A DNA stretch of 50,282 nt from Cytophagales bacterium (GTDB lineage: Bacteria; Bacteroidota; Bacteroidia; Cytophagales; Spirosomataceae): contig JAAFKE010000028.1 of the NCBI GenBank assembly GCA_013298215.1, forward strand, positions 1 to 50,282. Direction: 5' to 3'. The position numbers and the translations under genes were made by a program. Shown here one piece after another: positions 1 to 7,940 of this stretch. Within the stretch, counting starts at the first letter, position 1; the number at the start of each line of letters is the position of its first letter. The notes under the pieces were generated by a model. The model searched no databases, was not told the DNA's origin, and saw only the letters and a list, made by a program, of their open reading frames with translations.

Positions 1-64
1 TAAGTATCTTTGCTGGGGGTTGTTAACTGAATGGTTTCCATTTGCTTTTATAGTTTTGTCGCTA

Positions 65-95
65 CAAAGCTAACCTAACAACCCCATTTTTTCAA
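65..95 (-). promoter_or_regulatory. Candidate leftward promoter at the window edge
   Basis: On the minus strand TAGCTTTG (72 to 65) matches the Bacteroidota -7 element TAnnTTTG, with TTG (95 to 93) 20 bases upstream as the -33 element. Transcription would run leftward out of the window, so it would serve a gene beginning before position 1. The first 136 bases contain no gene that I can support. Confidence 0.45.
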
Positions 96-136
96 ATTAA
101 CCCCTTCGTTGCAACAAAGCCCTTTTTATTCGTCAA

Positions 137-3100
137 TTAGGCCACCACCACTGCTTTTCCAGTGGCAATATCTTGCTCAACGGCCTTGTATTTTACGTCT
201 TTCTTGGTGCTTCCGTCGCGGTATTGCACCGTCACGCGGGCGTTGCGGTCTATCTTCTGCACCCGCACTGGCGTTTGCCGCTCCATGCGTTGGGCATAGG
301 CGTTGGGGCCGCCAGCGTTTTGCTCTTCTTCCTCTTGTTGCTTGTTGGTTTGCAGCTTGGGCTGTTGCTGCTGGGCTTGCCGACGCGCTGGTTGCGGGGC
401 GGGCTGAGATTCTTCCTGCGGAATGTGCGCCTTCATCAAAAAACTGATGGTGTCGGCATTGACCTTGCTCAAAAACTGCTTGAAAAGCTCCACCGACTCA
501 AACTTATAGACCAAAAGTGGGTCTTTTTGCTCGTAGGCCGCGTTCTGCACCGACTGCCGCAGGTCGTCCATGTCGCGGAGGTGTTCTTTCCACTCTTGGT
601 CAATGATCGACAGCGCGATGTGTTTTTCTACCTCACGCACAATTTCCCGTCCGTCGGTATCGACCGCTTTTTTGAGATTGACCACCACCTGCGTTGTTTT
701 CAGACCGTCGGTAATCGGCACCACAATATCCTCAATGCTTGCGCCGCGCTCCTCAAAGATTGATTTTAGAACTGGGGCGGTGGTTTGGGCAAGCGTCTTA
801 TTTTTATCGATGTAGTGTTGCTCGGCGGCCTGGTATAACCGCTGAACACGCTGGTTTGGTTTTAGTTTCACAAACTCGGTGCGGTCGAATGGCGGCTCAA
901 TTCCCAGCGTTCGCAGGGTTTCAAATGCTAATTGGCCGTAGTCGTCGTCGGTATTTGTAACCATATCCTGGCAAACATCGAAGGTCGTATTGGCCAGGTC
1001 AAGCGCTAATCGGTCGCCAAAAAGCGCATTTTTACGGCGTTTGTAGATGGCCTCGCGCTGGTAATTCATCACATCGTCGTACTCCAAAAGTCTTTTACGC
1101 GTGCCAAAGTGGTTTTCTTCGACCTTGCGCTGGGCGCGCTGGATGGAGTTCGATACCATGGAGTGCTGGATGACCTCGCCTTCTTCGAGCCCCATTTTAT
1201 CCATGATGCCCGCGATCCGATCCGAGCCAAACATCCGCATGAGGCCGTCTTCCAGCGACACAAAAAACTGCGACGAACCTGGGTCTCCTTGCCGCCCCGA
1301 CCGCCCCCGCAGCTGCCTGTCCACGCGCCGCGAGTCGTGGCGTTCGGTACCGATAATGGCCAAACCGCCGGCTTTTTTCGATTCGGCGGTCAGTTTAATG
1401 TCCGTTCCGCGCCCCGCCATGTTGGTGGCAATCGTCACCGTGCCAGGCAAGCCCGCCGTGGCCACAATCTCGGCCTCTCTTTGGTGGTATTTGGCGTTCA
1501 GAACTTGGTGCTGAATTTTGCGCAGGGTGAGCATTCGGCTCAAAATCTCGGAGTTTTCTACCGACGTTGTTCCCACCAACACGGGGCGGCCCGCCTCTAC
1601 CAACTCCTGAATTTCGTCGGCCACTGAGTTGTATTTTTCGCGCACCGATTTATACACTTTGTCGTCTTGGTCTTTGCGAACGGCCACCAGGTTGGTTGGG
1701 GTCGATACCACGTCCAACTTATAGATCGTCCAAAACTCGCCCGCCTCAGTTTCGGCGGTTCCCGTCATACCAGCCAGTTTGTGGTACATCCTAAAATAGT
1801 TCTGGAGCGTTACGGTGGCGTAGGTTTGGGTGGCATCTTCGACCTTCACGTTTTCTTTGGCCTCCACGGCTTGGTGCAGCCCGTCCGACCAACGCCGACC
1901 TTCCATAATCCGCCCCGTCTGTTCGTCCACAATCTTCACTTTGCTGTCCATCACCACGTATTCTACGTCTTTTTCAAAAAGCGTGTAGGCTTTCAGGAGT
2001 TGGTTTACGGTGTTGATACGCTGTGTTTTGACGGAATAATCTCGGATGAGGGCCTCCTTGGTCTGGATTTTTTCTTGCTCGTTGAGCCCCGTATTTTTGT
2101 CGATGGCGTTGAGGCCAAGCGACAGATCGGGCATAATAAAAAAGTGTGGATCTTCCGATTTACCCGTCAAAAAATCAATGCCCTTTTCGGTTAGTTCGAT
2201 GCTGTTTTGTTTTTCTTCGATCGTAAAAAAGAGCGGCGCATCGGCCTCGGGCATCAGCTTTTGGTTGTCGGCCAGGTATATTTTTTCTACTTCCTGCAAG
2301 AGTGCGCGCATACCCGTTTCGCTCAAAAACTTAATGACGGGTTTGTATTTGGGCAAGCCCCTAAACGCCCGAAAGAGCGCCAAACCGCCCTCTTTTTCGT
2401 CGCCAGCGGCAATTTTGCGCTTGGCTTCGTTGAAGAGTTCGCCCACCAGCTTGCGTTGGGCATCCACAATGCTGGCAATGCGTGGTTTAAGTTCTACGTA
2501 TTCTTGTTCGTCGCCGCGCGGAATGGGCCCACTGATAATGAGCGGAGTACGCGCGTCGTCGATCAGCACCGAGTCCACCTCGTCCACCATGGCGTAATGG
2601 TGTTTGCGCTGCACGAGTTCTTCGGGTGTTCGCGCCATGTTGTCGCGGAGATAATCAAACCCAAACTCGTTGTTGGTTCCGTAGGTAATGTCGGCCAGGT
2701 ACGCCTGCCTGCGGGCAAACGTGTTGGGTTCGTGGCGGTCTATGCAATCGACCTTCATGCCATGAAACTCAAACAGCGGGGCGTTCCATTCGCTGTCGCG
2801 TTTGGCCAAATAATCGTTCACCGTCACAATGTGCACCCCGCGTCCAGCCAACGCGTTGAGAAACGACGGCAGCGTTGCCACCAACGTTTTGCCCTCGCCA
2901 GTGGCCATTTCGGCAATTTTACCCTGGTGCAAAATCACCCCGCCGATCAGCTGAACGTCGTAGTGAACCATTTCCCAGGTGAGCAGATTGCCCATGACGC
3001 TCCACTGGTTTTTCCAGATTGCCGTGTCGCCGTCTATCACAACGCTGGTTTTTTTGGCCGCCACTTCGCGGTCGTTGAAAGTGGCTTGCACCATGAGCTG

Positions 3101-3490
3101 GCCGTTTTCTTTGAAGCGCCGAGCGGTTTCTTTGACGATGGCAAAAGACTGGGGCAAAATACCGAGCAGCACCACTTCGAGCTCTTTGTCGCGGTCGAGC
3201 TCCAAAACGTCGATTTGCTTAAAAATCAGCTCTTTGGCATCGACCTCCATATCGGGGTTTTGGTCGATTTGCGTGCGGAGGGCGTTTATTTTTTCATCAA
3301 TTGTTTTTAGTTCGTTGGCAATGTGCGCCCGCAGTGCCGCCGACTGCGCCCGCAGTTCGTCGTCCGACAAACCACGGAGTTTATCAAATTCGGCGTTTAT
3401 TTTGCCCACGAAGGGTTTAAGTTCTTTCAGGTCGCGGTCGGCTTTGGTGCCAAACAACCCCGCAATACCTTTGGTGATTAAATTTATCAT
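137..3490 (-). CDS. secA: Preprotein translocase ATPase SecA
   Basis: SecA is the cytoplasmic ATPase that pushes unfolded preproteins through SecYEG. The 1117-residue product has Walker A TGEGKT (about residues 197-202), the DEVDSVLIDDARTP segment of the DEAD motor, and the MTGTAETEAGEF and GRGTDIKL motifs of the second nucleotide-binding half. Walker A lies roughly 90 residues later than in E. coli SecA (901 residues) because of extra N-terminal sequence, as I expect for Bacteroidota SecA. The C-terminal tail is rich in Gln and Glu (about residues 1030-1075) and ends GKAVVVA, without the Cys-rich zinc motif found at the end of many SecA proteins. A Bacteroidota-type promoter lies just upstream, so it is probably transcribed alone. 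Confidence 0.97.
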   Translation of the reverse strand: MINLITKGIAGLFGTKADRDLKELKPFVGKINAEFDKLRGLSDDELRAQSAALRAHIANELKTIDEKINALRTQIDQNPDMEVDAKELIFKQIDVLELDRDKELEVVLLGILPQSFAIVKETARRFKENGQLMVQATFNDREVAAKKTSVVIDGDTAIWKNQWSVMGNLLTWEMVHYDVQLIGGVILHQGKIAEMATGEGKTLVATLPSFLNALAGRGVHIVTVNDYLAKRDSEWNAPLFEFHGMKVDCIDRHEPNTFARRQAYLADITYGTNNEFGFDYLRDNMARTPEELVQRKHHYAMVDEVDSVLIDDARTPLIISGPIPRGDEQEYVELKPRIASIVDAQRKLVGELFNEAKRKIAAGDEKEGGLALFRAFRGLPKYKPVIKFLSETGMRALLQEVEKIYLADNQKLMPEADAPLFFTIEEKQNSIELTEKGIDFLTGKSEDPHFFIMPDLSLGLNAIDKNTGLNEQEKIQTKEALIRDYSVKTQRINTVNQLLKAYTLFEKDVEYVVMDSKVKIVDEQTGRIMEGRRWSDGLHQAVEAKENVKVEDATQTYATVTLQNYFRMYHKLAGMTGTAETEAGEFWTIYKLDVVSTPTNLVAVRKDQDDKVYKSVREKYNSVADEIQELVEAGRPVLVGTTSVENSEILSRMLTLRKIQHQVLNAKYHQREAEIVATAGLPGTVTIATNMAGRGTDIKLTAESKKAGGLAIIGTERHDSRRVDRQLRGRSGRQGDPGSSQFFVSLEDGLMRMFGSDRIAGIMDKMGLEEGEVIQHSMVSNSIQRAQRKVEENHFGTRKRLLEYDDVMNYQREAIYKRRKNALFGDRLALDLANTTFDVCQDMVTNTDDDYGQLAFETLRTLGIEPPFDRTEFVKLKPNQRVQRLYQAAEQHYIDKNKTLAQTTAPVLKSIFEERGASIEDIVVPITDGLKTTQVVVNLKKAVDTDGREIVREVEKHIALSIIDQEWKEHLRDMDDLRQSVQNAAYEQKDPLLVYKFESVELFKQFLSKVNADTISFLMKAHIPQEESQPAPQPARRQAQQQQPKLQTNKQQEEEEQNAGGPNAYAQRMERQTPVRVQKIDRNARVTVQYRDGSTKKDVKYKAVEQDIATGKAVVVA

Positions 3491-3540
3491 TGTTATTTTT
3501 TTGCGCTAACTAAAATTTTCTTAATCGTTTTTATAACCCA

Positions 3541-3573
3541 CAAAATTACTCTTTTCTATTTAGTTTTAAACAA
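3541..3573 (-). promoter_or_regulatory. Candidate secA promoter
   Basis: On the minus strand TAATTTTG (3548 to 3541) fits TAnnTTTG, with TTG (3573 to 3571) 22 bases upstream, slightly longer than the usual spacing. It sits about 50 bases before the secA start codon. Confidence 0.45.
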
Positions 3574-3618
3574 AAATGTGCGGGCAAGCGGGGTATATTG
3601 CGGCGGGGCGAGGCTGGG

Positions 3619-4158
3619 TTAGCCTTTGTGGTCGGCCAAAAAGTTTCTGAGGCAGTCGCGCACGTAAACAGTCAGGTCGTATTCCATTCCCTCCAAAACC
3701 AGGTCGGTTGGTGGGCGGCAGTAGGTCATAAAATCGGTGAGTTGCTGGTCTTTGAGGTTTGTTGTCTTGGCCACCCACTCACGGCTATATACCTGGTTGT
3801 AGGCCACGCGCTGGGCGAGTTTTCGCTCGGTTTTGGCGCGGCGGCTGTATTTGTCGTACAAGGCCGAAAGTGGCCCTTTTTTAGATTTCCAACTCGGCCC
3901 ACCCGTGGCCGGGTTGAAACCGAGGCGACTCTCTTTGGGCGCGGTATATTCAATAACAACGGTGGGTTTGACGGGCAGGACAGCCGACAGAAAATCGCGG
4001 CGAAACTTCTCAATCGACATATCTCGAATGATTATTTCGTTGAGCTGATAGGTCTTCATGCTGTCGCGCACCACGATTCCTTTGGGTTGGAGTGGCTGCT
4101 GCGCCCACGCCAATGTTCCAAATAAACAGATCGTTGCGGTAAGTAATTTTTGTTTCAT
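3619..4158 (-). CDS. Small exported protein of unknown function
   Basis: The 179-residue product is not recognised. I place the start at MKQKLL (4158) because it opens a clean signal peptide (basic MKQK, hydrophobic LLTATICLFGTLAWA, then QQ), so it is probably periplasmic or surface-exposed. The reading frame continues upstream to 4317, but that extension does not look like protein. The mature part is basic with no visible enzyme motif; it contains a plug-like stretch (LNEIIIRDMSIEKF) and RPPTDLVLEGMEYDLTVYVRD near the end. It lies between secA and the aminotransferase on the same strand. The C-terminal LADHKG is ordinary, and nothing suggests truncation. Confidence 0.75.
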   Translation of the reverse strand: MKQKLLTATICLFGTLAWAQQPLQPKGIVVRDSMKTYQLNEIIIRDMSIEKFRRDFLSAVLPVKPTVVIEYTAPKESRLGFNPATGGPSWKSKKGPLSALYDKYSRRAKTERKLAQRVAYNQVYSREWVAKTTNLKDQQLTDFMTYCRPPTDLVLEGMEYDLTVYVRDCLRNFLADHKG

Positions 4159-4222
4159 AAAAAGAGCACTTTGCGGCAACATAACGTTCGGAGAGAGCCG
4201 TTTAGTGCCTTTTATATGGCAA

Positions 4223-5467
4223 TTACGCCAATAATCCAGCGGCTTCGGTACGGCTATGAACGCGTTTAGTATCCAAAAAAAGCTCAATTTTGTCGATCGC
4301 AATCGTAAGTTCGTCAATTGGCGGAAGCGTCACGATCCTGAAATGGTCGTTTTGGGCGTAGTTGAAACCAGTGCCAGCCACCACCAGCACCTTTTGTTCG
4401 CACAGGAGCTGGAAAACGAACGCGCCATCGTCGGCAAACGAAAACTTACGGAGGTCGATCTTGGGAAAGAGGTACATGGCACCCTTTGGCCGCACGCACG
4501 ACACCCCTGGAATGTCGGTAATGCGCCGATAAATAAAGTCCATTTGTTTGTAGAGCCGCCCCGAGGGAGCCACCAAATCTTTGATGGACTGGTAGCCGCC
4601 CAACGCCGTTTGAATGGCAAATTGGGTGGGAACGTTGGCACACAGGCGCAGGGTAGCCAAAAAAGTAAGCCCTTCGATGTAGGACTTTGCTTTTTGTTTG
4701 GCCCCGCTCAAAATCATCCATCCGCCCCTAAAACCCGCCGCGCGGTAGTTTTTAGACAGCCCGCCCATTGTTACACACAGGGTGTCGTTCACCAGCGTGG
4801 CCATGGGGTGGTGCAGTGCGCCGTCGTAGAGAACTTTGTCGTAAATTTCGTCGCAAAACAAAATCAGCTTGTGGCGTTCGGCCATTTGAGCTATGCGCGT
4901 CAGCACGTCCAAGTCATAGACCGCACCCGTTGGGTTGTTTGGGTTTATGACCACAATGGCCTTGGTTTTTGGCGTTATTTTGCGTTCTAAATCGGCCAGG
5001 TCGGGGTTCCAGTCGGCCTGCTCGTCGCAAACATAATGCACGGCTTTGCCGCCAGTAAGCGCCACGGCTGCCGTCCAGAGCGGGTAGTCGGGCGACGGCA
5101 CGAGCACCTCGTCGCCATCGTTTAGCAGTGCCTGCATGGCCATCACAATGAGTTCGCTCACGCCGTTTCCGATGTAAATATCGGCAATTTCTACGTTTCT
5201 CACGCCAAGGTTTTGGGTGTAGTGCATCACGGCCTTGCGGGCGGCAAACAGGCCGCGCGAGTCTACGTAACCCTGCGCGTTGCGAATATTGAGGATCATG
5301 TCGTGGATGATCTCGTCGGGCGCATCGAACCCGAACGGCGCGGGGTTTCCAATGTTCAGATTAATGATTTTGTAGCCCTGGCTTTCGAGTTCTAAGGCTT
5401 TTTCATAAACAGGGCCACGAATATCGTAACGGATGTTTTCTAAACGGGTGCTTTTCTGAAATTGCAT
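4223..5467 (-). CDS. PLP-dependent aminotransferase, AlaA-type
   Basis: This is a fold-type I class I/II aminotransferase of 414 residues. It most resembles the AlaA (glutamate-pyruvate) group, whose N-terminus typically reads IRYDIRGPV followed by LNIGNPAPF. Visible PLP residues are NPNNPTG (about 175-181), Asp206 in CDEIYDKV, Lys239 in the Schiff-base motif GLSKNYR, and the following GFRGGW. The start at MQFQKS is preferred over the upstream in-frame ATG at 5506 because homologues begin near this point. The upstream flank contains one copy of the 52-bp repeat that borders the first R-M cassette, so its promoter region may have been rearranged. Alanine formation from pyruvate is inferred from the family; the exact substrate is uncertain. 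Confidence 0.88.
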   Translation of the reverse strand: MQFQKSTRLENIRYDIRGPVYEKALELESQGYKIINLNIGNPAPFGFDAPDEIIHDMILNIRNAQGYVDSRGLFAARKAVMHYTQNLGVRNVEIADIYIGNGVSELIVMAMQALLNDGDEVLVPSPDYPLWTAAVALTGGKAVHYVCDEQADWNPDLADLERKITPKTKAIVVINPNNPTGAVYDLDVLTRIAQMAERHKLILFCDEIYDKVLYDGALHHPMATLVNDTLCVTMGGLSKNYRAAGFRGGWMILSGAKQKAKSYIEGLTFLATLRLCANVPTQFAIQTALGGYQSIKDLVAPSGRLYKQMDFIYRRITDIPGVSCVRPKGAMYLFPKIDLRKFSFADDGAFVFQLLCEQKVLVVAGTGFNYAQNDHFRIVTLPPIDELTIAIDKIELFLDTKRVHSRTEAAGLLA

Positions 5468-5512
5468 TTCATCTAAAATTGTATGCTTCACGGCGCAATT
5501 TACCAAGTTTTC

Positions 5513-5564
5513 TTTGCACCACGACCAGTGAGATAAAACATTACGAATTTAGTGGTGGGGGTTT
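5513..5564. repeat. Left direct repeat of R-M cassette 1
   Basis: This 52-bp sequence matches 7757-7808 with one mismatch (A at 5518, G at 7762). It begins TTTGCACCACGACC and ends AGTGGTGGGGGTTT. Identity stops abruptly at both ends: C at 5565 against G at 7809, and C at 5512 against T at 7756. Confidence 0.93.
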
Positions 5565-5607
5565 CCAGCCTTTCAGTATCTGGAATACTTTCGGACCATC
5601 ATCATCA

Positions 5608-6480
5608 TCAATAGGTAAGCAACAAGCGGTCGGACACTATTTCATTTTCTAAAGTCCTGCCCCCAAGCTGAAAACGGCGCAGCATTGATCGACCGCAATC
5701 AACAAAAATTTCGTTTTTGAACAAACCAGAGGGAATGGGCAACTCACAAATAAAATTACCCGATTTTTTGTTGCCATCGATACTCAACGCAACGCAGACA
5801 CCCTTCGATTTGACCCTGTCGATTTCAACCAACAAATCTTCGAGGCAAAAATTTTGAGCACCGTACAAGATGCCCTGGCTGTGCGAGTACGGTGGGTCGC
5901 AATAAATTAGGTCGCCTTTTTTTGCCTGCGCAAATGCTTCTCTGTAGTCCAGATGCTCAAAAGACACATTTTTCAGTCTCGCTTTCCAGTCTTTAACCCG
6001 AACAGAAAAACTCTCAACGGGTATGGGTGTGTGCGCACCGCAGGGGGTTGACATATAACCATCGGACTTCCGAAAACGAACAATGCCACCGTAGCACGAT
6101 CTGGTCAGATACAAAAAATCTGCACCGTTTGGGTTTTTGTTGTAGGCCGACAAAACACTTTTATAAACTTCTTCTTTGGTGGCAGTCTCAAGCAAATTTC
6201 TTCGTTCTGCGTACCATTCAACCAATCCTTTGGGGTCGGTCGATAATTTTTGCCAAATTTCTACAAGTGGTTTGAAAGTATCTGAACCCATCCCATTTGG
6301 GGGAGCAACAGTTGCCAATATAGCACCACTACCAAGGAAAGGCTCAAAATAACGCTTAATGTCAGTGGGAAAATATCTTGTGATTTCAACCGCAAATTTT
6401 TGCTTGTTGCCAACCCACTTTAAAAGTTGTGATTTTGGCGGGTAATATGTTACGTACTTTTCTTCGAGCGTGAGTTGCAT
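5608..6480 (-). CDS. D12-class adenine-N6 DNA methyltransferase
   Basis: The 290-residue product resembles the Dam/D12 class of N6-adenine methyltransferases. It has an N-terminal LLKWVGNK, the AdoMet-binding FEPFLGSG (about residues 45-52) and the catalytic DPPY (195-198). In this cassette it would protect host DNA from the nuclease encoded at 6808-7668. The ATG at 6480 is preferred over a TTG three codons upstream. It is transcribed divergently from the regulator across a short shared control region. A near-consensus -7 box, TATACTTG (6504 to 6497, minus strand), lies just upstream. The recognition sequence cannot be read from the protein. Confidence 0.9.
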   Translation of the reverse strand: MQLTLEEKYVTYYPPKSQLLKWVGNKQKFAVEITRYFPTDIKRYFEPFLGSGAILATVAPPNGMGSDTFKPLVEIWQKLSTDPKGLVEWYAERRNLLETATKEEVYKSVLSAYNKNPNGADFLYLTRSCYGGIVRFRKSDGYMSTPCGAHTPIPVESFSVRVKDWKARLKNVSFEHLDYREAFAQAKKGDLIYCDPPYSHSQGILYGAQNFCLEDLLVEIDRVKSKGVCVALSIDGNKKSGNFICELPIPSGLFKNEIFVDCGRSMLRRFQLGGRTLENEIVSDRLLLTY

Positions 6481-6496
6481 TTTGTACAAGTTTTGG

Positions 6497-6566
6497 CAAG
6501 TATAAGAAAAGATGTGTTATAATCCTAAAATGGGATATGCTGTTTTGGGATATATTTTTGAAGTTG
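6497..6566. promoter_or_regulatory. Divergent control region with candidate controller-protein operator
   Basis: The octamer TGGGATAT occurs twice in direct orientation (6531-6538 and 6546-6553), 15 bases apart. The first copy also forms an imperfect dyad with ATCC at 6522-6525. The second copy overlaps the rightward -7 box TATTTTTG (6553-6560). No TTG is present at the expected -33 distance, as might be expected if an activator bound there. The leftward methyltransferase -7 box TATACTTG is at 6504-6497. Binding by the adjacent regulator is inferred. Confidence 0.5.
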
Positions 6567-6811
6567 TGAAAAAGAGCTTGAACAAAACAGAACACAAAAC
6601 TCTATTAGAGCAGTTATACCGGCTTCGTATGAGTTCAGGGCTTCGTCAGCTTGACTTAGCCGAAGAACTCGGTGTGCCGCAATCTTTCGTTAGCAAAATT
6701 GAAAGTGGCGAAAGAAGAATTGATTTGATTGAACTCAGAGAAATCTGCATCGCATTAGGTTCAAACTTGACAGAGTTCATCAACGAATTTGAAAAGGCAC
6801 TCAATAAATGA
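6566..6811 (+). CDS. XRE-family regulator, likely R-M controller (C) protein
   Basis: This small helix-turn-helix protein lies between the divergent methyltransferase and the nuclease, the usual position of C proteins that time restriction after modification. The HTH core is LRQLDLAEELGVPQSFVSKI, followed by ESGERR, typical of XRE proteins. I suggest a GTG start at 6566 (81 residues), which opens VKKSLNKTEHKTLLEQL. An ATG at 6512 is also in frame, but the -7 box TATTTTTG at 6553-6560 lies downstream of it. With that box the transcript would begin at or within a base or two of the GTG, so the message may be leaderless. The stop overlaps the nuclease start in an ATGA, implying translational coupling. 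Confidence 0.85.
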   Translation: MKKSLNKTEHKTLLEQLYRLRMSSGLRQLDLAEELGVPQSFVSKIESGERRIDLIELREICIALGSNLTEFINEFEKALNK

Positions 6812-7668
6812 AAGCAGATAAAAGATTTCTAAATCAACCCTTAGACTTTTGGGCCAACATAAAATTAATCAGTCAGAAAGCAGGTTATACAGACAAGAAG
6901 ACCAAGCAAATTAAGGTTCATACCTTAGAAGAGATCAAGGCTGTTTACGAAAGTAACAATCTCGATTGCAGTAAAGTCATCGATAATAATAACAAGTTTA
7001 CTGCCCTCGGAAATCTGCTTGTCTCTTACCTTCAACATCGGTCTGACGTTTTACAACAGCACGTTGAACCAAATTTAATGAAACTCGCAGATGCTAAAAA
7101 AACTTTTGAAGAACTACTGAATAAATTAAAACCTACTTGCCCCCTACCGTTAAACAAACAAAAAGCCGAAAAAGCGGGATATGCCTACTTGACAGGAATT
7201 GTAAATATGATAATTGAGGACAATTCGAGGGGTTTTGGGTGTAATTATGACCCTAAAGAATTGACTGCTTTTACCGAAAATAAATTCCCCGTTCGCACTT
7301 TATCACGCCGAGTTGATGGAGCATTTCCAAGCGTAATCAATCCAATTGCAATTTGGGAAATCAAAGAATATTATTTCACAACAACTTTCGGCAGCCGAGT
7401 TGCTGACGGTGTTTATGAAACGTGGCTCGACGGTTTGGAACTTAGAGAAATAAAGGATAATCTCAACATTCACGTTGAACATTTCTTGATAATCGACGAC
7501 CATAATACGTGGTGGAAAATGGGCCGCTCCTATCTATGCAGAATTATAGATATGTTGCACATGGGTATTTTGACACAGGCATTATTTGGCAAAGAAGTAG
7601 TAACTGAGCTACCAACAATTGTACGAAGTTGGACAAAACAACTACAAAAGCATGAATCCACACAGTAG
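6808..7668 (+). CDS. Type II restriction endonuclease (PD-ExK type), specificity unknown
   Basis: The 286-residue product is assigned mainly by context (methyltransferase plus C protein) and by a nuclease-like motif. Asp170 (RRVDGAFPSVINP) is followed by Glu184 and Lys186 in AIWEIKEYYF, giving D-x13-ExK as in the PD-(D/E)xK fold. Further possible conserved segments are RSYLCRIIDMLHMG and a helical region near residues 80-110. Its ATG overlaps the regulator's stop codon. I do not recognise a characterised relative, so the recognition site and cut position are open. Base composition is richer in A+T than the host genes, consistent with acquisition by transfer. Confidence 0.8.
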   Translation: MKADKRFLNQPLDFWANIKLISQKAGYTDKKTKQIKVHTLEEIKAVYESNNLDCSKVIDNNNKFTALGNLLVSYLQHRSDVLQQHVEPNLMKLADAKKTFEELLNKLKPTCPLPLNKQKAEKAGYAYLTGIVNMIIEDNSRGFGCNYDPKELTAFTENKFPVRTLSRRVDGAFPSVINPIAIWEIKEYYFTTTFGSRVADGVYETWLDGLELREIKDNLNIHVEHFLIIDDHNTWWKMGRSYLCRIIDMLHMGILTQALFGKEVVTELPTIVRSWTKQLQKHESTQ

Positions 7669-7756
7669 GTAATTGAGATTTGCTGCAATAGGGCACTGGC
7701 ATTGAGGAACTTCTAAACGCCAGTTCTTCAGTAAACAGTCAGGCTGATGCCATTAT

Positions 7757-7808
7757 TTTGCGCCACGACCAGTGAGATAAAACATTACGAATTTAGTGGT
7801 GGGGGTTT
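7757..7808. repeat. Right direct repeat of R-M cassette 1
   Basis: Second copy of the 52-bp repeat at 5513-5564, with one mismatch (G at 7762). The 272-base stretch between the nuclease stop and the next gene (7669-7940) holds only this repeat, a candidate terminator and no recognisable gene. Confidence 0.93.
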
Positions 7809-7824
7809 GGCGTGGTAGGGTTTC

Positions 7825-7845
7825 AAAAACGGTGACACCGCACCG
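7825..7845 (-). terminator. Candidate terminator of the alpha-E gene
   Basis: Read leftward, CGGTG (7845 to 7841) can pair with CACCG (7834 to 7830) across a 6-base loop, followed by five T residues (7829 to 7825). An alternative hairpin, CACCGC-TTCG-GCGGTG at 7841-7856, overlaps it. It lies about 100 bases past the stop codon of the alpha-E gene. Confidence 0.45.
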
Positions 7846-7940
7846 CTTCGGCGGTGGAAATAGACTCTTCGCTATCGCTCAGGGTGGCAAAGAGCCCATC
7901 GCTCAGAGACGTAAGTTTTTCGACGCGCCACGCACAGTGT

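Larger units (their letters stand above)
5513..7808. mobile_element. Type II R-M cassette bracketed by 52-bp direct repeats
   Basis: The unit spans a leftward D12-class methyltransferase, a rightward controller-like regulator and a coupled nuclease. It lies between near-identical 52-bp direct repeats at 5513-5564 and 7757-7808, a repeat-to-repeat distance of 2244 bp. The interior is visibly richer in A+T than the flanking host genes. No integrase or transposase is present. Removing one repeat plus the interior would join the region upstream of the aminotransferase to the region downstream of the alpha-E gene, which is a plausible ancestral order. Mobility is inferred. Confidence 0.7.

Noticed and set aside
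109-447. 112-residue reading frame over the secA 3' end
   Set aside because: It lies opposite secA, whose motifs are clear; the translation is Arg/Pro/Ala-rich without family features.
2207-3310. 367-residue antisense reading frame within secA
   Set aside because: It mirrors the codon bias of the host gene; no domain pattern is seen.
4256-4990. 244-residue frame opposite the aminotransferase
   Set aside because: The aminotransferase has all PLP motifs on the other strand, and the opposite frame shows none.
6512-6565. Longer N-terminal start (ATG at 6512) for the C protein
   Set aside because: The -7 box at 6553-6560 would lie inside the coding region; GTG at 6566 fits better, although it remains unproven.
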